Assembly: GCF_001425325.1 (NCBI RefSeq)
Contig: NZ_LMEH01000001.1
Span: forward strand, 1,952,602 to 2,016,601
Direction of reading: 5' to 3'
Length of the DNA stretch: 64,000 nt
Source of the DNA: Leifsonia sp. Root1293
GTDB taxonomy: Bacteria > Actinomycetota > Actinomycetes > Actinomycetales > Microbacteriaceae
A program made the position numbers and the translations under genes. Positions within the stretch are counted from its first letter, which is position 1. Each line of letters starts with the position of its first letter. Below, piece by piece: positions 9,528 to 19,535 of the stretch. The notes beneath the pieces were generated by a model, which was given only the letters and a program-made list of their open reading frames with translations, ran no database searches and was not told the origin of the DNA.

Positions 9528-11255
9528 CTACGGCGTCATGATGTCGGGCGCCTCGAGCCTCACGCGGTCGGCCGACTCGTCATCGGGCTGCTCCTGCGAC
9601 TGCCGCTCGGCGGCGACGCGCTTCAGGTAGTTCGCCACCTCGCGTTCCTGACGCTCCTTGTCCCACCCGAGCACCCCGCCCATGAGCTTGGCGGCCACCG
9701 GCGCCGCCGAGACTCCGCGATCCCACGCCTCGATCGAGATGCGGGTGCGTCGGGCGAGCACGTCCTCCAGGTGCAGGGCACCCTCGTGAGAGGCGGCGTA
9801 GACCACTTCGGCGCCCAGGTAGTCGTCGGCACCGGGCAGGGGCTCGCCGAGGGAGGCATCGCTTCGGATGAGGTCGAGCAGTTCGTCGGTCAGGGTGCCG
9901 TAGCGGTTCAGCAGGTGCTCGATGCGCACGGTGTGCACCCCGAACGCCTTGGCGATCTTGCGGCGCTTGTTCCACGCGGCCCAGTAGCCCTCCGCTCCGA
10001 GCAGGGGGATCTCCTGGGTGGTGGATGCGGGGATGCGACCATCGAGGGCGTCGGCGGCCGCGTCGATGGCGTCCTTGGCCATCACCCGGTACGTCGTCCA
10101 CTTGCCGCCCGCGATCACGACGAGACCCGGAACACTGTGGCCCACCAGGTGCTCGCGGGAGAGCTTCGACGTCTGCTCGCTCTCTCCGGCCAACAGCGGC
10201 CGCAGGCCCGCATAGACGCCTTCGACGTCCTCGCGGGTGAGCTGCGTGGCCAGCACACTGTTGACGTGCTCCAGCAGGTAGTCGATGTCGGCCGCCGTGG
10301 CTGCCGGATGCGCCTTGTCGAGGTTCCAGTCGGTGTCCGTCGTGCCGATGAGCCAGTGCCTGCCCCACGGGATGACGAAGAGCACGCTCTTCTCCGTGCG
10401 CAGCAGCAGTCCCATCGACGACTGGAAGCGGTCGCGCGGCACGACGAGGTGGATGCCCTTCGACGCGCGCACCTTGAAGGTGCCTCGCTCGCCCACCATG
10501 CGCTGGGTGTCGTCGGTCCACACGCCTGTCGCGTTCACGACCTGCTTGGCCCGCACCTCGAAGCGCTCACCGGTCTGCAGGTCATGCGCGTGCACGCCGA
10601 CGACACGCTGGCCGACCTTGATGAAGCCCTCGACCTTGACGCGGGTCGCCACGTGGGCCCCGTAGAACGACGCCGTGCGGCCGAGCGACGACACGTAGCG
10701 CGCGTCGTCGACCTGGGCGTCGTAGTACGTGATTCCCCCGACGAGGGCGTCATTGGAGAGCGACGGGATCGCGCGCATCACCTGCCTCTTCGAGAGGTGA
10801 CGGTGATGCGGGACGCCGGGCGGGCGCCCGCCGCTGTAGCTGAAGATGTCGTAGAGCAGCATGCCCGCGCCGATGTAGAAGCGCTCGATCACGCGCTTCT
10901 TGAGCGGGTACAGGAAGCGCACCGGCTTCACCAGGTGCGGGGCGATGCGCTGTAGAAGCAGCCCACGTTCGATGAGCGCCTCACGCACCAACCTGAAGTC
11001 GAGCTGCTCCAGGTACCGGATGCCGCCGTGCACGAGCTTCGACGACCGGCTCGACGTTCCCGACGCCCAGTCGCGCTGCTCCAGCAGCCCGACGCTGAGT
11101 CCGCGGGTCACGGCGTCGAGCGCCGCTCCGGCCCCCACGATGCCGCCTCCGACCACGAGGATGTCGAGCTCTCGCTCCTTCATCCTCGTCAGCGCGGCCG
11201 CGCGTTCCTCGGGGCCGAGCTTGGACGATCGGCTGACGTTGTTCGTAGATGCCAT
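9528..11255 (-). CDS. glpD: Aerobic glycerol-3-phosphate dehydrogenase
   Basis: A 575-residue FAD enzyme oxidising sn-glycerol-3-phosphate to dihydroxyacetone phosphate and passing electrons to quinone at the membrane. The FAD-binding motif VVGGGIVGAGAALDA is near residue 34, followed by GTSSRSSKLVHGGIRYLE, diagnostic of the family. PWGRHWLIGTTDTDWN and AGGKWTTYRVMAKDAID are the other family blocks. The ATG at 11255 has AAGGAGG upstream. Thirty-five bases separate it from the guaB3 stop, so read-through from guaB3 is possible. No glpK or glpF is in the window. Confidence 0.95.
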   Translation of the reverse strand: MASTNNVSRSSKLGPEERAAALTRMKERELDILVVGGGIVGAGAALDAVTRGLSVGLLEQRDWASGTSSRSSKLVHGGIRYLEQLDFRLVREALIERGLLLQRIAPHLVKPVRFLYPLKKRVIERFYIGAGMLLYDIFSYSGGRPPGVPHHRHLSKRQVMRAIPSLSNDALVGGITYYDAQVDDARYVSSLGRTASFYGAHVATRVKVEGFIKVGQRVVGVHAHDLQTGERFEVRAKQVVNATGVWTDDTQRMVGERGTFKVRASKGIHLVVPRDRFQSSMGLLLRTEKSVLFVIPWGRHWLIGTTDTDWNLDKAHPAATAADIDYLLEHVNSVLATQLTREDVEGVYAGLRPLLAGESEQTSKLSREHLVGHSVPGLVVIAGGKWTTYRVMAKDAIDAAADALDGRIPASTTQEIPLLGAEGYWAAWNKRRKIAKAFGVHTVRIEHLLNRYGTLTDELLDLIRSDASLGEPLPGADDYLGAEVVYAASHEGALHLEDVLARRTRISIEAWDRGVSAAPVAAKLMGGVLGWDKERQEREVANYLKRVAAERQSQEQPDDESADRVRLEAPDIMTP

Positions 11256-11290
11256 CGTTGGCCTCCTTGAGGCGAGTCGTTACTTCGACG

Positions 11291-12409
11291 TTAGTTGCCC
11301 TGATACGGCGCGACAACAACTTCGACGCGCTGGAACTCCTTCAGGTCCGAGTATCCGGTCGTCGCCATCGAGCGGCGGAGCGCTCCGACGAGGTTCGCCG
11401 TTCCCTCGGCCACCGGCGCCGGGCCGTAGAGGATCTCCTCGAGCGGGGCGATGGTGCCGACCTGCACCCTGTTGCCGCGAGGAAGCTTGGAGTGGTGCGA
11501 CTCAGCACCCCAGTGGTAGCCGCCGCCGGGGGCATCCGTCGCCCTGGCCAGGGTCGATCCGAGCATCACGGCGTCGGCACCGCAGGCGATCGCCTTGACG
11601 ATGTCGCCGCTGGTGCCGAGGCCGCCATCGGCGATGACGTGAACGTAGCGTCCGCCGGACTCGTCGAGGTAGTCGCGGCGAGCACCGGCCACGTCGGCGA
11701 CGGCCGTGGCCATCGGGGCGTGGATGCCGAGCGCCGCTCGGGTGGTGGATGCCGCTCCTCCGCCGAAGCCGACGAGAACACCGGCGGCTCCTGTGCGCAT
11801 CAGGTGCAGCGCGGCCGTATAGGTGGCTGCGCCGCCCACGATGACGGGAACGTCGAGCTCGTAGATGAACTTCTTGAGGTTGAGCGGCTCCGTGCTCTTG
11901 GACACGTGCTCGGCCGAGACTGTGGTGCCGCGGATGACGAACAGGTCGACGCCGGCGGCGACGACGGTCTCGTAGAGCTCCTGGGTGCGCTGCGGCGACA
12001 GGGCTCCGGCCACGGTGACGCCTGCTGAGCGGATCTCGGCGAGTCGCTCGGTCACGAGTTCGGGCTTGATCGGCTCGGTGTAGATCTCCTGCATGCGACG
12101 TGTCGCCTTGTCCTGCGGAAGGCTGCGGATCTCGGCGAGCAGCGGCTCCGGGTCCTCGTAGCGCGTCCAGACGCCCTCGAGGTCGAGCACGCCGAGACCT
12201 CCGAGCTGTCCCATCATGATGGCCGTCGTCGGCGAGACCACGGAGTCCATGGGGGCGGCGAGGAACGGGATGTCGAACTGGTAGGCGTCGATGGACCACG
12301 TCACCGAGACGTCCTCTGGGTCGCGGGTGCGCCGGCTCGGCACGATCGCGACGTCGTCGAACGCATACACACGGCGACCGCGCTTGGCGCGACCGATCTC
12401 GATTTCCAT
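11291..12409 (-). CDS. guaB3: GuaB3 family IMP dehydrogenase-related protein
   Basis: A 372-residue TIM-barrel protein beginning MEIEIGRAKRGRRVYAFDD, without the CBS pair of GuaB. It has [20 protein letters not shown] and VHVIADGGLGTSGDI, but the catalytic-cysteine loop reads GGGAASTTR where GuaB has GPGSICTTR. The nucleophilic Cys is therefore a Ser, and ordinary IMP dehydrogenase activity is unlikely. A cyanobacterial GuaB3 has been reported to act as a GMP reductase; whether that extends here is unknown. The ATG at 12409 is preferred: GGAG sits eight bases before it, whereas it is only two bases from the GTG at 12415. Confidence 0.9.
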   Translation of the reverse strand: MEIEIGRAKRGRRVYAFDDVAIVPSRRTRDPEDVSVTWSIDAYQFDIPFLAAPMDSVVSPTTAIMMGQLGGLGVLDLEGVWTRYEDPEPLLAEIRSLPQDKATRRMQEIYTEPIKPELVTERLAEIRSAGVTVAGALSPQRTQELYETVVAAGVDLFVIRGTTVSAEHVSKSTEPLNLKKFIYELDVPVIVGGAATYTAALHLMRTGAAGVLVGFGGGAASTTRAALGIHAPMATAVADVAGARRDYLDESGGRYVHVIADGGLGTSGDIVKAIACGADAVMLGSTLARATDAPGGGYHWGAESHHSKLPRGNRVQVGTIAPLEEILYGPAPVAEGTANLVGALRRSMATTGYSDLKEFQRVEVVVAPYQGN

Positions 12410-12475
12410 ACTCACGACTCCAGCCTACTGCGGAGCCTGAACGCGGCCTGCGGATGGCCGGGCCTCAGCGGGGCG

Positions 12476-14161
12476 TCACCGTGCCCGTGCCACCCGCGCC
12501 TCGTCCCAGACCGGCTGATCCGATTCGTACACCTCGCCGTCGGCGCCGAAGACGAGGTAGCGGTCGAAGCCCCGGGCGAACCAGCGGTCGTGGGTCACGG
12601 CGAGCACCGTGCCGTCGAAGGCGGCGAGGCCCTCCTCGAGCGCCTCGGCCGAGACCAGGTCGAGGTTGTCCGTCGGCTCGTCGAGCAGCAGCAGTGTCGC
12701 GCCCGAGAGTTCGAGCAGCAGGATCTGCATCCGCGCCTGCTGCCCTCCTGAGAGCGACTCGAAGTTCTGCTGTGCCGAGCGCACGAGCCCGTAGCGGTCG
12801 AGCGCCGAGCTCGCAGCCTCGCGCGGCAGACCGGTGCGTCCCTCGTCGCCGCGGTGCAGGATGTCGAGCAGCGTGCGGCCGGCGAGTTCGGGATGGTGGT
12901 GGGTCTGGGCGAACCAGCCGGGCACCACGCGTGCGCCGAGCACGGCGCGGCCGGTATGCGGTACCGGTGCGAGCCCCTGCCCGATGCTGGTCACGTGGCC
13001 GAGCATCCGATCGGGCTCTGTGCCGCCCCGGGCGAGCGCGCGCAGGAAGTGCGACTTGCCCGATCCGTTCGAGCCGAGCACGGCCACCCTCTCGCCGTAC
13101 CAGACCTCGAGGTCGAACGGCCGCATGAGGCCGGTGAGCTCGAGCCGCTCGCAGACGACGGCGCGCTTGCCCGTGCGCGCCCCGCGCAACCGCATCGAGA
13201 CGTCCTGTGCCGGCGGTCGCTCCTCGGGAGGGCCCGCCTCCTCGAACTTGCGCAGCCGCGTCTGGGCGGCCTGGTACCGCGACGCCATCCCGTCGTTGTA
13301 CGTGGCTTTGGTCTTCAACGTCTGCACGAGCGTGCGCAGCTTCGCGTGCTCCTCGTCCCAGCGCCGACGCAGCTCGTCGAGCCTGTCCATGCGGGCGTCG
13401 CGGGCCTCGTGGTAGTCGCCGAACCCTCCGCCGTGCACCCAGACGGTGTTGCCGGCCGCACCGAGTTCGACCGTCAGGATGCGGTCGGCCGCGCGAGCCA
13501 GCAGCTCGCGATCGTGCGAGACGAGCAGCACGGTCTTGCGGGTCGCGCGCAGCTGCTCCTCGAGCCAGCGCTTGCCCGGCACGTCGAGGTAGTTGTCCGG
13601 CTCGTCGAGCAGGAGCACCTCCTCCGGGCCGCGGAACAGGGCCTCGAGGGCGAGCCGCTTCTGCTCACCGCCCGAGAGCGAGGTGACGTCGCGGTAGCGG
13701 GCTCGGTCCCAGGGGATGCCCAGAGCCGCAATCGTGCAGGTGTCCCAGACCGTCTCCTGGTCGTAGCCGCCAGCGTCGGCGTAGTCGGCGAGCGCCGTGG
13801 CATAGCGCATCTGGGTGGCGGTGTCGTCGTGCTCGATGAGCGCGTTCTCGCTCGCCTCCAGCTCGATCGCCGCTCCCCTGACCCGCACCGGGGCGACCGA
13901 CACGAGCAGGTCGTGCACGGTGCCGGATGCCGCATGCCCGACGAACTGGTCCATGACGCCGAGGCCGCCGGCCAAGGAGACGACACCGGCATCCGGGGCC
14001 AGCTCGCGACGGATGATGCGCAGCAGCGTCGACTTGCCTGCGCCGTTGGCGCCGATGAGAGCACCGGTCACGCCCTCGCCGACGCGGAACGACACCGCAT
14101 CGAGCAGGGGCCTGCCGTCGGGAAGGGTGAAGGAGACGTCGCTGACGTCGATGTAGCCCAT
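12476..14161 (-). CDS. ABC-F family ATP-binding protein
   Basis: 561 residues with two ATPase cassettes and no membrane segment. Cassette 1: Walker A GANGAGKST (residues 37-45), signature LSGGEQKRL, Walker B LLLDEPDNYLD. Cassette 2: Walker A GSNGSGKS, signature LSGGQQARM, LLLDEPTDNLD. The linker (about residues 250-335) is a charged helical arm, DARMDRLDELRRRWDEEHAKL. ABC-F proteins act on the ribosome E site, in translation factor or antibiotic-protection roles. Which applies here cannot be told. Sixty-six bases separate it from guaB3 downstream. Confidence 0.9.
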   Translation of the reverse strand: MGYIDVSDVSFTLPDGRPLLDAVSFRVGEGVTGALIGANGAGKSTLLRIIRRELAPDAGVVSLAGGLGVMDQFVGHAASGTVHDLLVSVAPVRVRGAAIELEASENALIEHDDTATQMRYATALADYADAGGYDQETVWDTCTIAALGIPWDRARYRDVTSLSGGEQKRLALEALFRGPEEVLLLDEPDNYLDVPGKRWLEEQLRATRKTVLLVSHDRELLARAADRILTVELGAAGNTVWVHGGGFGDYHEARDARMDRLDELRRRWDEEHAKLRTLVQTLKTKATYNDGMASRYQAAQTRLRKFEEAGPPEERPPAQDVSMRLRGARTGKRAVVCERLELTGLMRPFDLEVWYGERVAVLGSNGSGKSHFLRALARGGTEPDRMLGHVTSIGQGLAPVPHTGRAVLGARVVPGWFAQTHHHPELAGRTLLDILHRGDEGRTGLPREAASSALDRYGLVRSAQQNFESLSGGQQARMQILLLELSGATLLLLDEPTDNLDLVSAEALEEGLAAFDGTVLAVTHDRWFARGFDRYLVFGADGEVYESDQPVWDEARVARAR

Positions 14162-14295
14162 GAGCAGGAAGTCCTCGTGATCGCCTGAGCCCGACAGCTG
14201 CGGGCGCCGCGGGTGGGCAGCCGATCAGGATACACCGATCCGTCCCTTCGGCAGCAGCACCCCCTAGCGCCGGACGGATGCGGCAAGCTGGGGCC

Positions 14296-15477
14296 ATGAC
14301 GAGGATCGACGCCGAACCCCTCCACCTGCTCCGCGAGCGCACCAGCGAGAAGTGGCGCATGCACCCCGCGGACGTCCTTCCGCTGACCGTCGCCGAGATG
14401 GACTTCCCGCTGGCGCCGCCCATCGCCGCGGCCCTGCACGCGGCCGTCGATCGCTCTGACACCGGCTACGTCTCCAGCCGCCTGGCCGTGGCTACGGCCT
14501 TCGCCGGATTCGCGCTGGAGCGCTGGGGCTGGGAGGTCGACCCGCAGAGGATCACCAGCACGGCCGATGTGAGCCTCGGCATCGTCGAGGTGCTGCGTCA
14601 GGTCACCCGACCCGGCGACGGCGTGATCATCACCCCGCCGGTCTACCCGCCGTTCTTCGAACTGGCCCCCGAGGCGTCGGCGCGCATCGTCGAGGTCCCG
14701 CTGCTGGGCGGGATCGACGACGGCTGGCGACTCGACCTCGATGCGATCGACACCGCGTTCGCGGCCGGCGCCCGCGCCATGGTGCTGTGCAACCCGCACA
14801 ATCCCGTCGGCCTGGTCCACACGGCCGACGACCTGCGCGTCCTCGCCGACATCGCGCTGCGGCACGGGGCCACGATCGTGAGCGACGAGATCCACAACGC
14901 CCTGCTTCGGGAGGGTGCCGCGTACTCGCCGTTCCTGTCGGTGTCGGATGCCGCCCGCGAGGTGGGCGTCGCCGTCACCTCGGCGAGCAAGGCCTTCAAC
15001 ACCGCCGGCCTCAAGTGCGCTCTCGTCATCTCGGCGAGCGACCGGGGCGACGCCGTGCGCTCTGGGTTCCCCATCGAGGTGCAGTGGAGGACCGGGCTGT
15101 TCGGCGAGATCGCGAGCATCGCGGCGTTCTCAGCAGGCAGCATCTGGCTCGACGGAGTGCGCGAGACGCTCGACTCCAATGCGGCCCTGCTCGGCGAGCT
15201 GCTCGCGGAGAAGCTGCCGGCTGTGCGCTACAGGATTCCCGACGCGACCTACCTGGCCTGGCTCGACCTCTCGGCTCTGGGGTGGGGCGACGACCCGGCC
15301 GCATACGCACTCGCGCACGCCAGGGTGGCTCTGGCCAACGGCCCGGAGTTCGGCGCCGAGGAGGGCCGCGGACATGCCCGGCTCAACTTCGGCACCTCGC
15401 CCGAGATCCTCCGTGAGGCGGTCGACCGCTTGGCCGATCTGGCCGCACGCCCACCGCTACCTCCGCTGGTCGAGTAG
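14296..15477 (+). CDS. MalY/PatB-type PLP-dependent C-S lyase or aminotransferase
   Basis: 393 residues of fold type I. N-terminal EKWRMHPADVLPLTVAEMDF is the MalY/PatB signature, which marks cystathionine beta-lyase-like enzymes. NPHNPVGLVH, SDEIHNALL and SASKAFNTAGLKCA (PLP lysine) complete the active site. It probably cleaves cystathionine or cysteine conjugates to pyruvate, ammonia and a thiol. The start may be this ATG or the one at 14278. The last codons and the TAG stop lie inside a REP-like element (15463-15510), so the C-terminal PLVE tail was supplied by the repeat. Confidence 0.85.
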   Translation: MTRIDAEPLHLLRERTSEKWRMHPADVLPLTVAEMDFPLAPPIAAALHAAVDRSDTGYVSSRLAVATAFAGFALERWGWEVDPQRITSTADVSLGIVEVLRQVTRPGDGVIITPPVYPPFFELAPEASARIVEVPLLGGIDDGWRLDLDAIDTAFAAGARAMVLCNPHNPVGLVHTADDLRVLADIALRHGATIVSDEIHNALLREGAAYSPFLSVSDAAREVGVAVTSASKAFNTAGLKCALVISASDRGDAVRSGFPIEVQWRTGLFGEIASIAAFSAGSIWLDGVRETLDSNAALLGELLAEKLPAVRYRIPDATYLAWLDLSALGWGDDPAAYALAHARVALANGPEFGAEEGRGHARLNFGTSPEILREAVDRLADLAARPPLPPLVE

Positions 15478-15510
15478 GCCGCGAGCGAAGCGAGCAGCCG
15501 TATCGAGACC
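15463..15510 (-). repeat. REP-like palindromic element, copy B, overlapping a gene end
   Basis: The reverse complement of this 48-bp stretch aligns end to end with 3365-3412: it starts GGTCTCGATACG and ends CTACTCGACCAGCGG. The variable centre here is GCTCGCTTCGCTCGC. It contributes the final four residues and the stop codon of the MalY/PatB-like gene, so it inserted at or very near the original gene end. Confidence 0.78.
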
Positions 15511-15562
15511 AGTCCCCGAGAACCACGCCCTCACGGGCTCTCCCGTCGCCGCGCGCCGCCCT

Positions 15563-16339
15563 CTACAGCGGAGGCGCCGTGACGAGGCGAGTCGAACAGC
15601 CGATCTCGCCGGGCATCAGCCGCTCCGGGGGGAATCCACCTCCGGCTCTGACGCTGCCATCGCTCTCGCGCACCCCGACGATGCAGTCGCCCTCGCTCGG
15701 CACCCCGACGGCTGCGATGAGCCGCCCATCTCCGACGGTCGTCTCGATCGCGACGTAGTCCTGCGGGAATGCCGCCATCACGTCCGCCTCGAGGCCGGCC
15801 GCATCCGTCGACAGCAGAACCGCCTCGAGGATGGCCGCTGAGGACGGGTCGAGGGTTGGCGGTGGTGATGGCGACGGGAGCGGTGGCACATCGCCATCGG
15901 GACAGTCGACCTGCTCGAGGTCGGGGGCGTCTCCGTAGCGATCACCGACGACCGTGTACTGGGCGCAGAGCGTCGCAGAGCCGGCGGCCCGTGCGATGTC
16001 TCCGACGGTGTCGGGGCTGTGAGCTGCGATGTCGACGCTGATGCGGAGGAGCAGCTGCGCACCAGCGGCGTCCGAGGTCGCACCGCTCCAGGAGAGAGCC
16101 TCCACCCGATGGGAGGAGCCGTCGGGGAGTTCGACGTTCTCGTCCTGGACGTGCGAGGCCACGAGCCACTCAGCCGTGCGTGCTCTCATCACCGAGGGTG
16201 CCAGGTCGTCCCCGATCCGCTCAGCGATGGACCACGCTTCCTGTTCGGCGAGAGCGTCGCCGTCGAGGCGGGTGCATCCTGTCGAGCCGAGCACCACCAC
16301 AACGGCGAGCGCCGCGATCAGCCCCCATCGTGACCCCAT
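15563..16339 (-). CDS. Putative secreted lipoprotein, unknown function
   Basis: 258 residues. The first 22 form a signal peptide (MGSRWGLIAALAVVVVLG) ending in STGC, a loose lipobox, so lipid anchoring is likely but not certain. The mature part contains a Pro/Ser-rich linker (PPLPSPSPPPTLDPSS, about residues 151-166) between two small domains. Two cysteine pairs are visible (CAQY/VDCPDG and GDCIVG/GCSTR), suggesting disulfides outside the membrane. I do not recognise a family. It sits alone between a convergent gene and guaB. Confidence 0.7.
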   Translation of the reverse strand: MGSRWGLIAALAVVVVLGSTGCTRLDGDALAEQEAWSIAERIGDDLAPSVMRARTAEWLVASHVQDENVELPDGSSHRVEALSWSGATSDAAGAQLLLRISVDIAAHSPDTVGDIARAAGSATLCAQYTVVGDRYGDAPDLEQVDCPDGDVPPLPSPSPPPTLDPSSAAILEAVLLSTDAAGLEADVMAAFPQDYVAIETTVGDGRLIAAVGVPSEGDCIVGVRESDGSVRAGGGFPPERLMPGEIGCSTRLVTAPPL

Positions 16340-16441
16340 CCGGCGATCCTAGGCAGGCTCGCGTGCCGCGGGCGTCGGGGACGACCCCGAGGGTGAGGAA
16401 AGGCTGCGGCACCCGCGGCGGGCTCACGCCTCATCTCAGGA

Positions 16442-16457
16442 CCGCGGAATTCCGCGG
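16442..16457 (-). terminator. Short palindrome downstream of guaB
   Basis: CCGCGGAATTCCGCGG is a perfect 16-base palindrome 11 bases past the guaB stop. As RNA it can form a 6-bp stem with an AAUU loop. It is short for a terminator and has no T tract, so termination here is only a possibility. Confidence 0.35.
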
Positions 16458-16468
16458 CACGCTGACCC

Positions 16469-17992
<1,524 letters not shown>

Positions 17993-18142
17993 TCAGATCG
18001 TTATGAAGCCGCAATCCACGATGATCCGACCAGTTGATCAATGTTAAGCGAGTTTGCGCCTCAGGCATTCCACCCGACACAATCACTCAGCGTCGACAAC
18101 CACATTTGCGAAACACATAGGACATAATCAGCACGTACTGTC

Positions 18143-18157
18143 GACAAAGTTGTTGTC
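18143..18157 (+). promoter_or_regulatory. Candidate operator upstream of the liv operon
   Basis: GACAA-AGTTG-TTGTC is an inverted repeat with 5-bp arms and a 5-base spacer, 60 bases before the livH start. GTCGACAA also occurs 45 bases earlier (18093). The surrounding 18100-18160 is unusually AT-rich for this genome, as expected for a promoter. I could not assign a confident -35/-10 pair. The regulator is unknown. Confidence 0.3.
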
Positions 18158-18216
18158 AGGATTGACCTAGGAGCCGCCACCGGCACGACCGGTGAGGCAC
18201 CCCCCATGGAGGTTCA

Positions 18217-19524
18217 GTGAATTCCACTGATACGGCTCGTCGGCGATCACCGAGAACTCTCGTGATCCTCGTCGGTCTCTTGTTCGCATTTCTCACATTG
18301 AGCGCATTCAACGCCTCACCAGCCCAGGCGGACGAGGTGGGCACCGAGTACGACTACACGTTCGTCGGCAACGTCCAATTCGACCAAGAGCCGCTGGAGG
18401 GCGTGGAGATCACGGTCTCCGGCAACGGCTACAAGGCGACGGTGAAGACGGATGCCGATGGCAAGTGGAAGATCGGAGTTCCGGAGAAGGCGGCCTACAA
18501 GATCACCCTCGACGAGGACACCCTTCCCAAGGGCGTCGTCGTGGCCAAGGGCGGTTCGACCATCGAGGCCGAGTTCGCCCTCACCGCGACGAAGGCGGTC
18601 AACTTCTTCCTCGGTGAGGGGCAGCGCGTCACGACGAGCTTCTTCGACCAGTTCGTGCAGCGCGTGGTCAACGGCCTCAACTTCGGTCTCCTCCTGGCCC
18701 TGGCCGCGATCGGCGTCTCGCTGATCTTCGGCACGACCGGCCTGTCGAACTTCGCGCACGCGGAGATGATCACCTTCGGTGCTCTCATGACGCTCACCTT
18801 CGGCGTCGACCTGGCCTGGCCGCTCTGGATCGCGATCATCATCGCCCTGGTGCTGAGCGCCGGCCTCGGCTGGACTCTCGACGCCATGATCTGGAAACCG
18901 CTGCGCCGCAAGGGCGTCGGGATCATCCAGCTCATGATCGTGAGCATCGGCCTCTCCCTCGCCCTGCGCTACGTCTACCAGTTCTTCTACGGTGGAGCCA
19001 CGCAGCAGCTGCCCGGCGCGACCCTGCCGAGCGACATCCGCTTCGGCGCCGTCGCCCTGTCATGGGTCGACGTGGCCAGCATGATCATCTCGATCGTCGT
19101 GCTCCTCGGTGTCGCCTACTTCCTGCTGCGCACCCGCGTCGGCAAGGCGACCCGCGCAGTGTCCGACAACCCGAGCCTCGCCTCGGCCAGCGGCATCGAC
19201 GTCGACAGGGTCATCCGCATCGTCTGGGTGCTCGGAGGCCTGCTCGCCGGACTCTCCGGCATCCTGTACGCCTACGCCCGCCCGGGTGTGAGCTGGGACA
19301 TGGGCTTCCAGATCCTGCTGCTCGTGTTCGCAGCCGTGACCCTGGGTGGTCTCGGTACGGCGTTCGGTGCGCTGGTCGGGTCGATCATCGTCGGCCTCTT
19401 CACGGAGCTCACGACCCTGTGGCTCCCGTCGGACCTCAAGTACGTGGGAGCACTCATCGTCCTGATCCTCATCCTGCTGTTCCGACCGCAGGGCATCCTG
19501 GGTCGCAAAGAGAGAATCGGTTAG
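18217..19524 (+). CDS. livH: LivH-type branched-chain amino acid ABC permease with N-terminal secreted domain
   Basis: 435 residues, about 140 more than a typical LivH. Residues 1-38 are a signal peptide ending SPAQA before DEVG. Residues 42-125 form a carboxypeptidase-regulatory-like/CNA-B-like beta domain (GNVQFDQEPLEGVEITVSG, TDADGKWKIGVP, Y-x-ITLDEDTLPKGV). Only then does the permease begin (about residue 145: VQRVVNGLNFGLLLALAAIGVSLIFGTTGLSNFAHAE), ending with the usual FRPQGILG. The small domain should lie outside the membrane, where it could contact the lipoprotein binding protein or the cell wall; that is inference. The GTG start has GGAGG five bases upstream. First gene of livHMGF. 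Confidence 0.88.
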   Translation: MNSTDTARRRSPRTLVILVGLLFAFLTLSAFNASPAQADEVGTEYDYTFVGNVQFDQEPLEGVEITVSGNGYKATVKTDADGKWKIGVPEKAAYKITLDEDTLPKGVVVAKGGSTIEAEFALTATKAVNFFLGEGQRVTTSFFDQFVQRVVNGLNFGLLLALAAIGVSLIFGTTGLSNFAHAEMITFGALMTLTFGVDLAWPLWIAIIIALVLSAGLGWTLDAMIWKPLRRKGVGIIQLMIVSIGLSLALRYVYQFFYGGATQQLPGATLPSDIRFGAVALSWVDVASMIISIVVLLGVAYFLLRTRVGKATRAVSDNPSLASASGIDVDRVIRIVWVLGGLLAGLSGILYAYARPGVSWDMGFQILLLVFAAVTLGGLGTAFGALVGSIIVGLFTELTTLWLPSDLKYVGALIVLILILLFRPQGILGRKERIG

Positions 19525-19535
19525 GGGGCAGGCAC

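Noticed and set aside
16442-16457. Regulatory operator at CCGCGGAATTCCGCGG
   Set aside because: It lies downstream of guaB and of the lipoprotein promoter region, so a weak terminator is more natural. I keep it only as a low-confidence hairpin.
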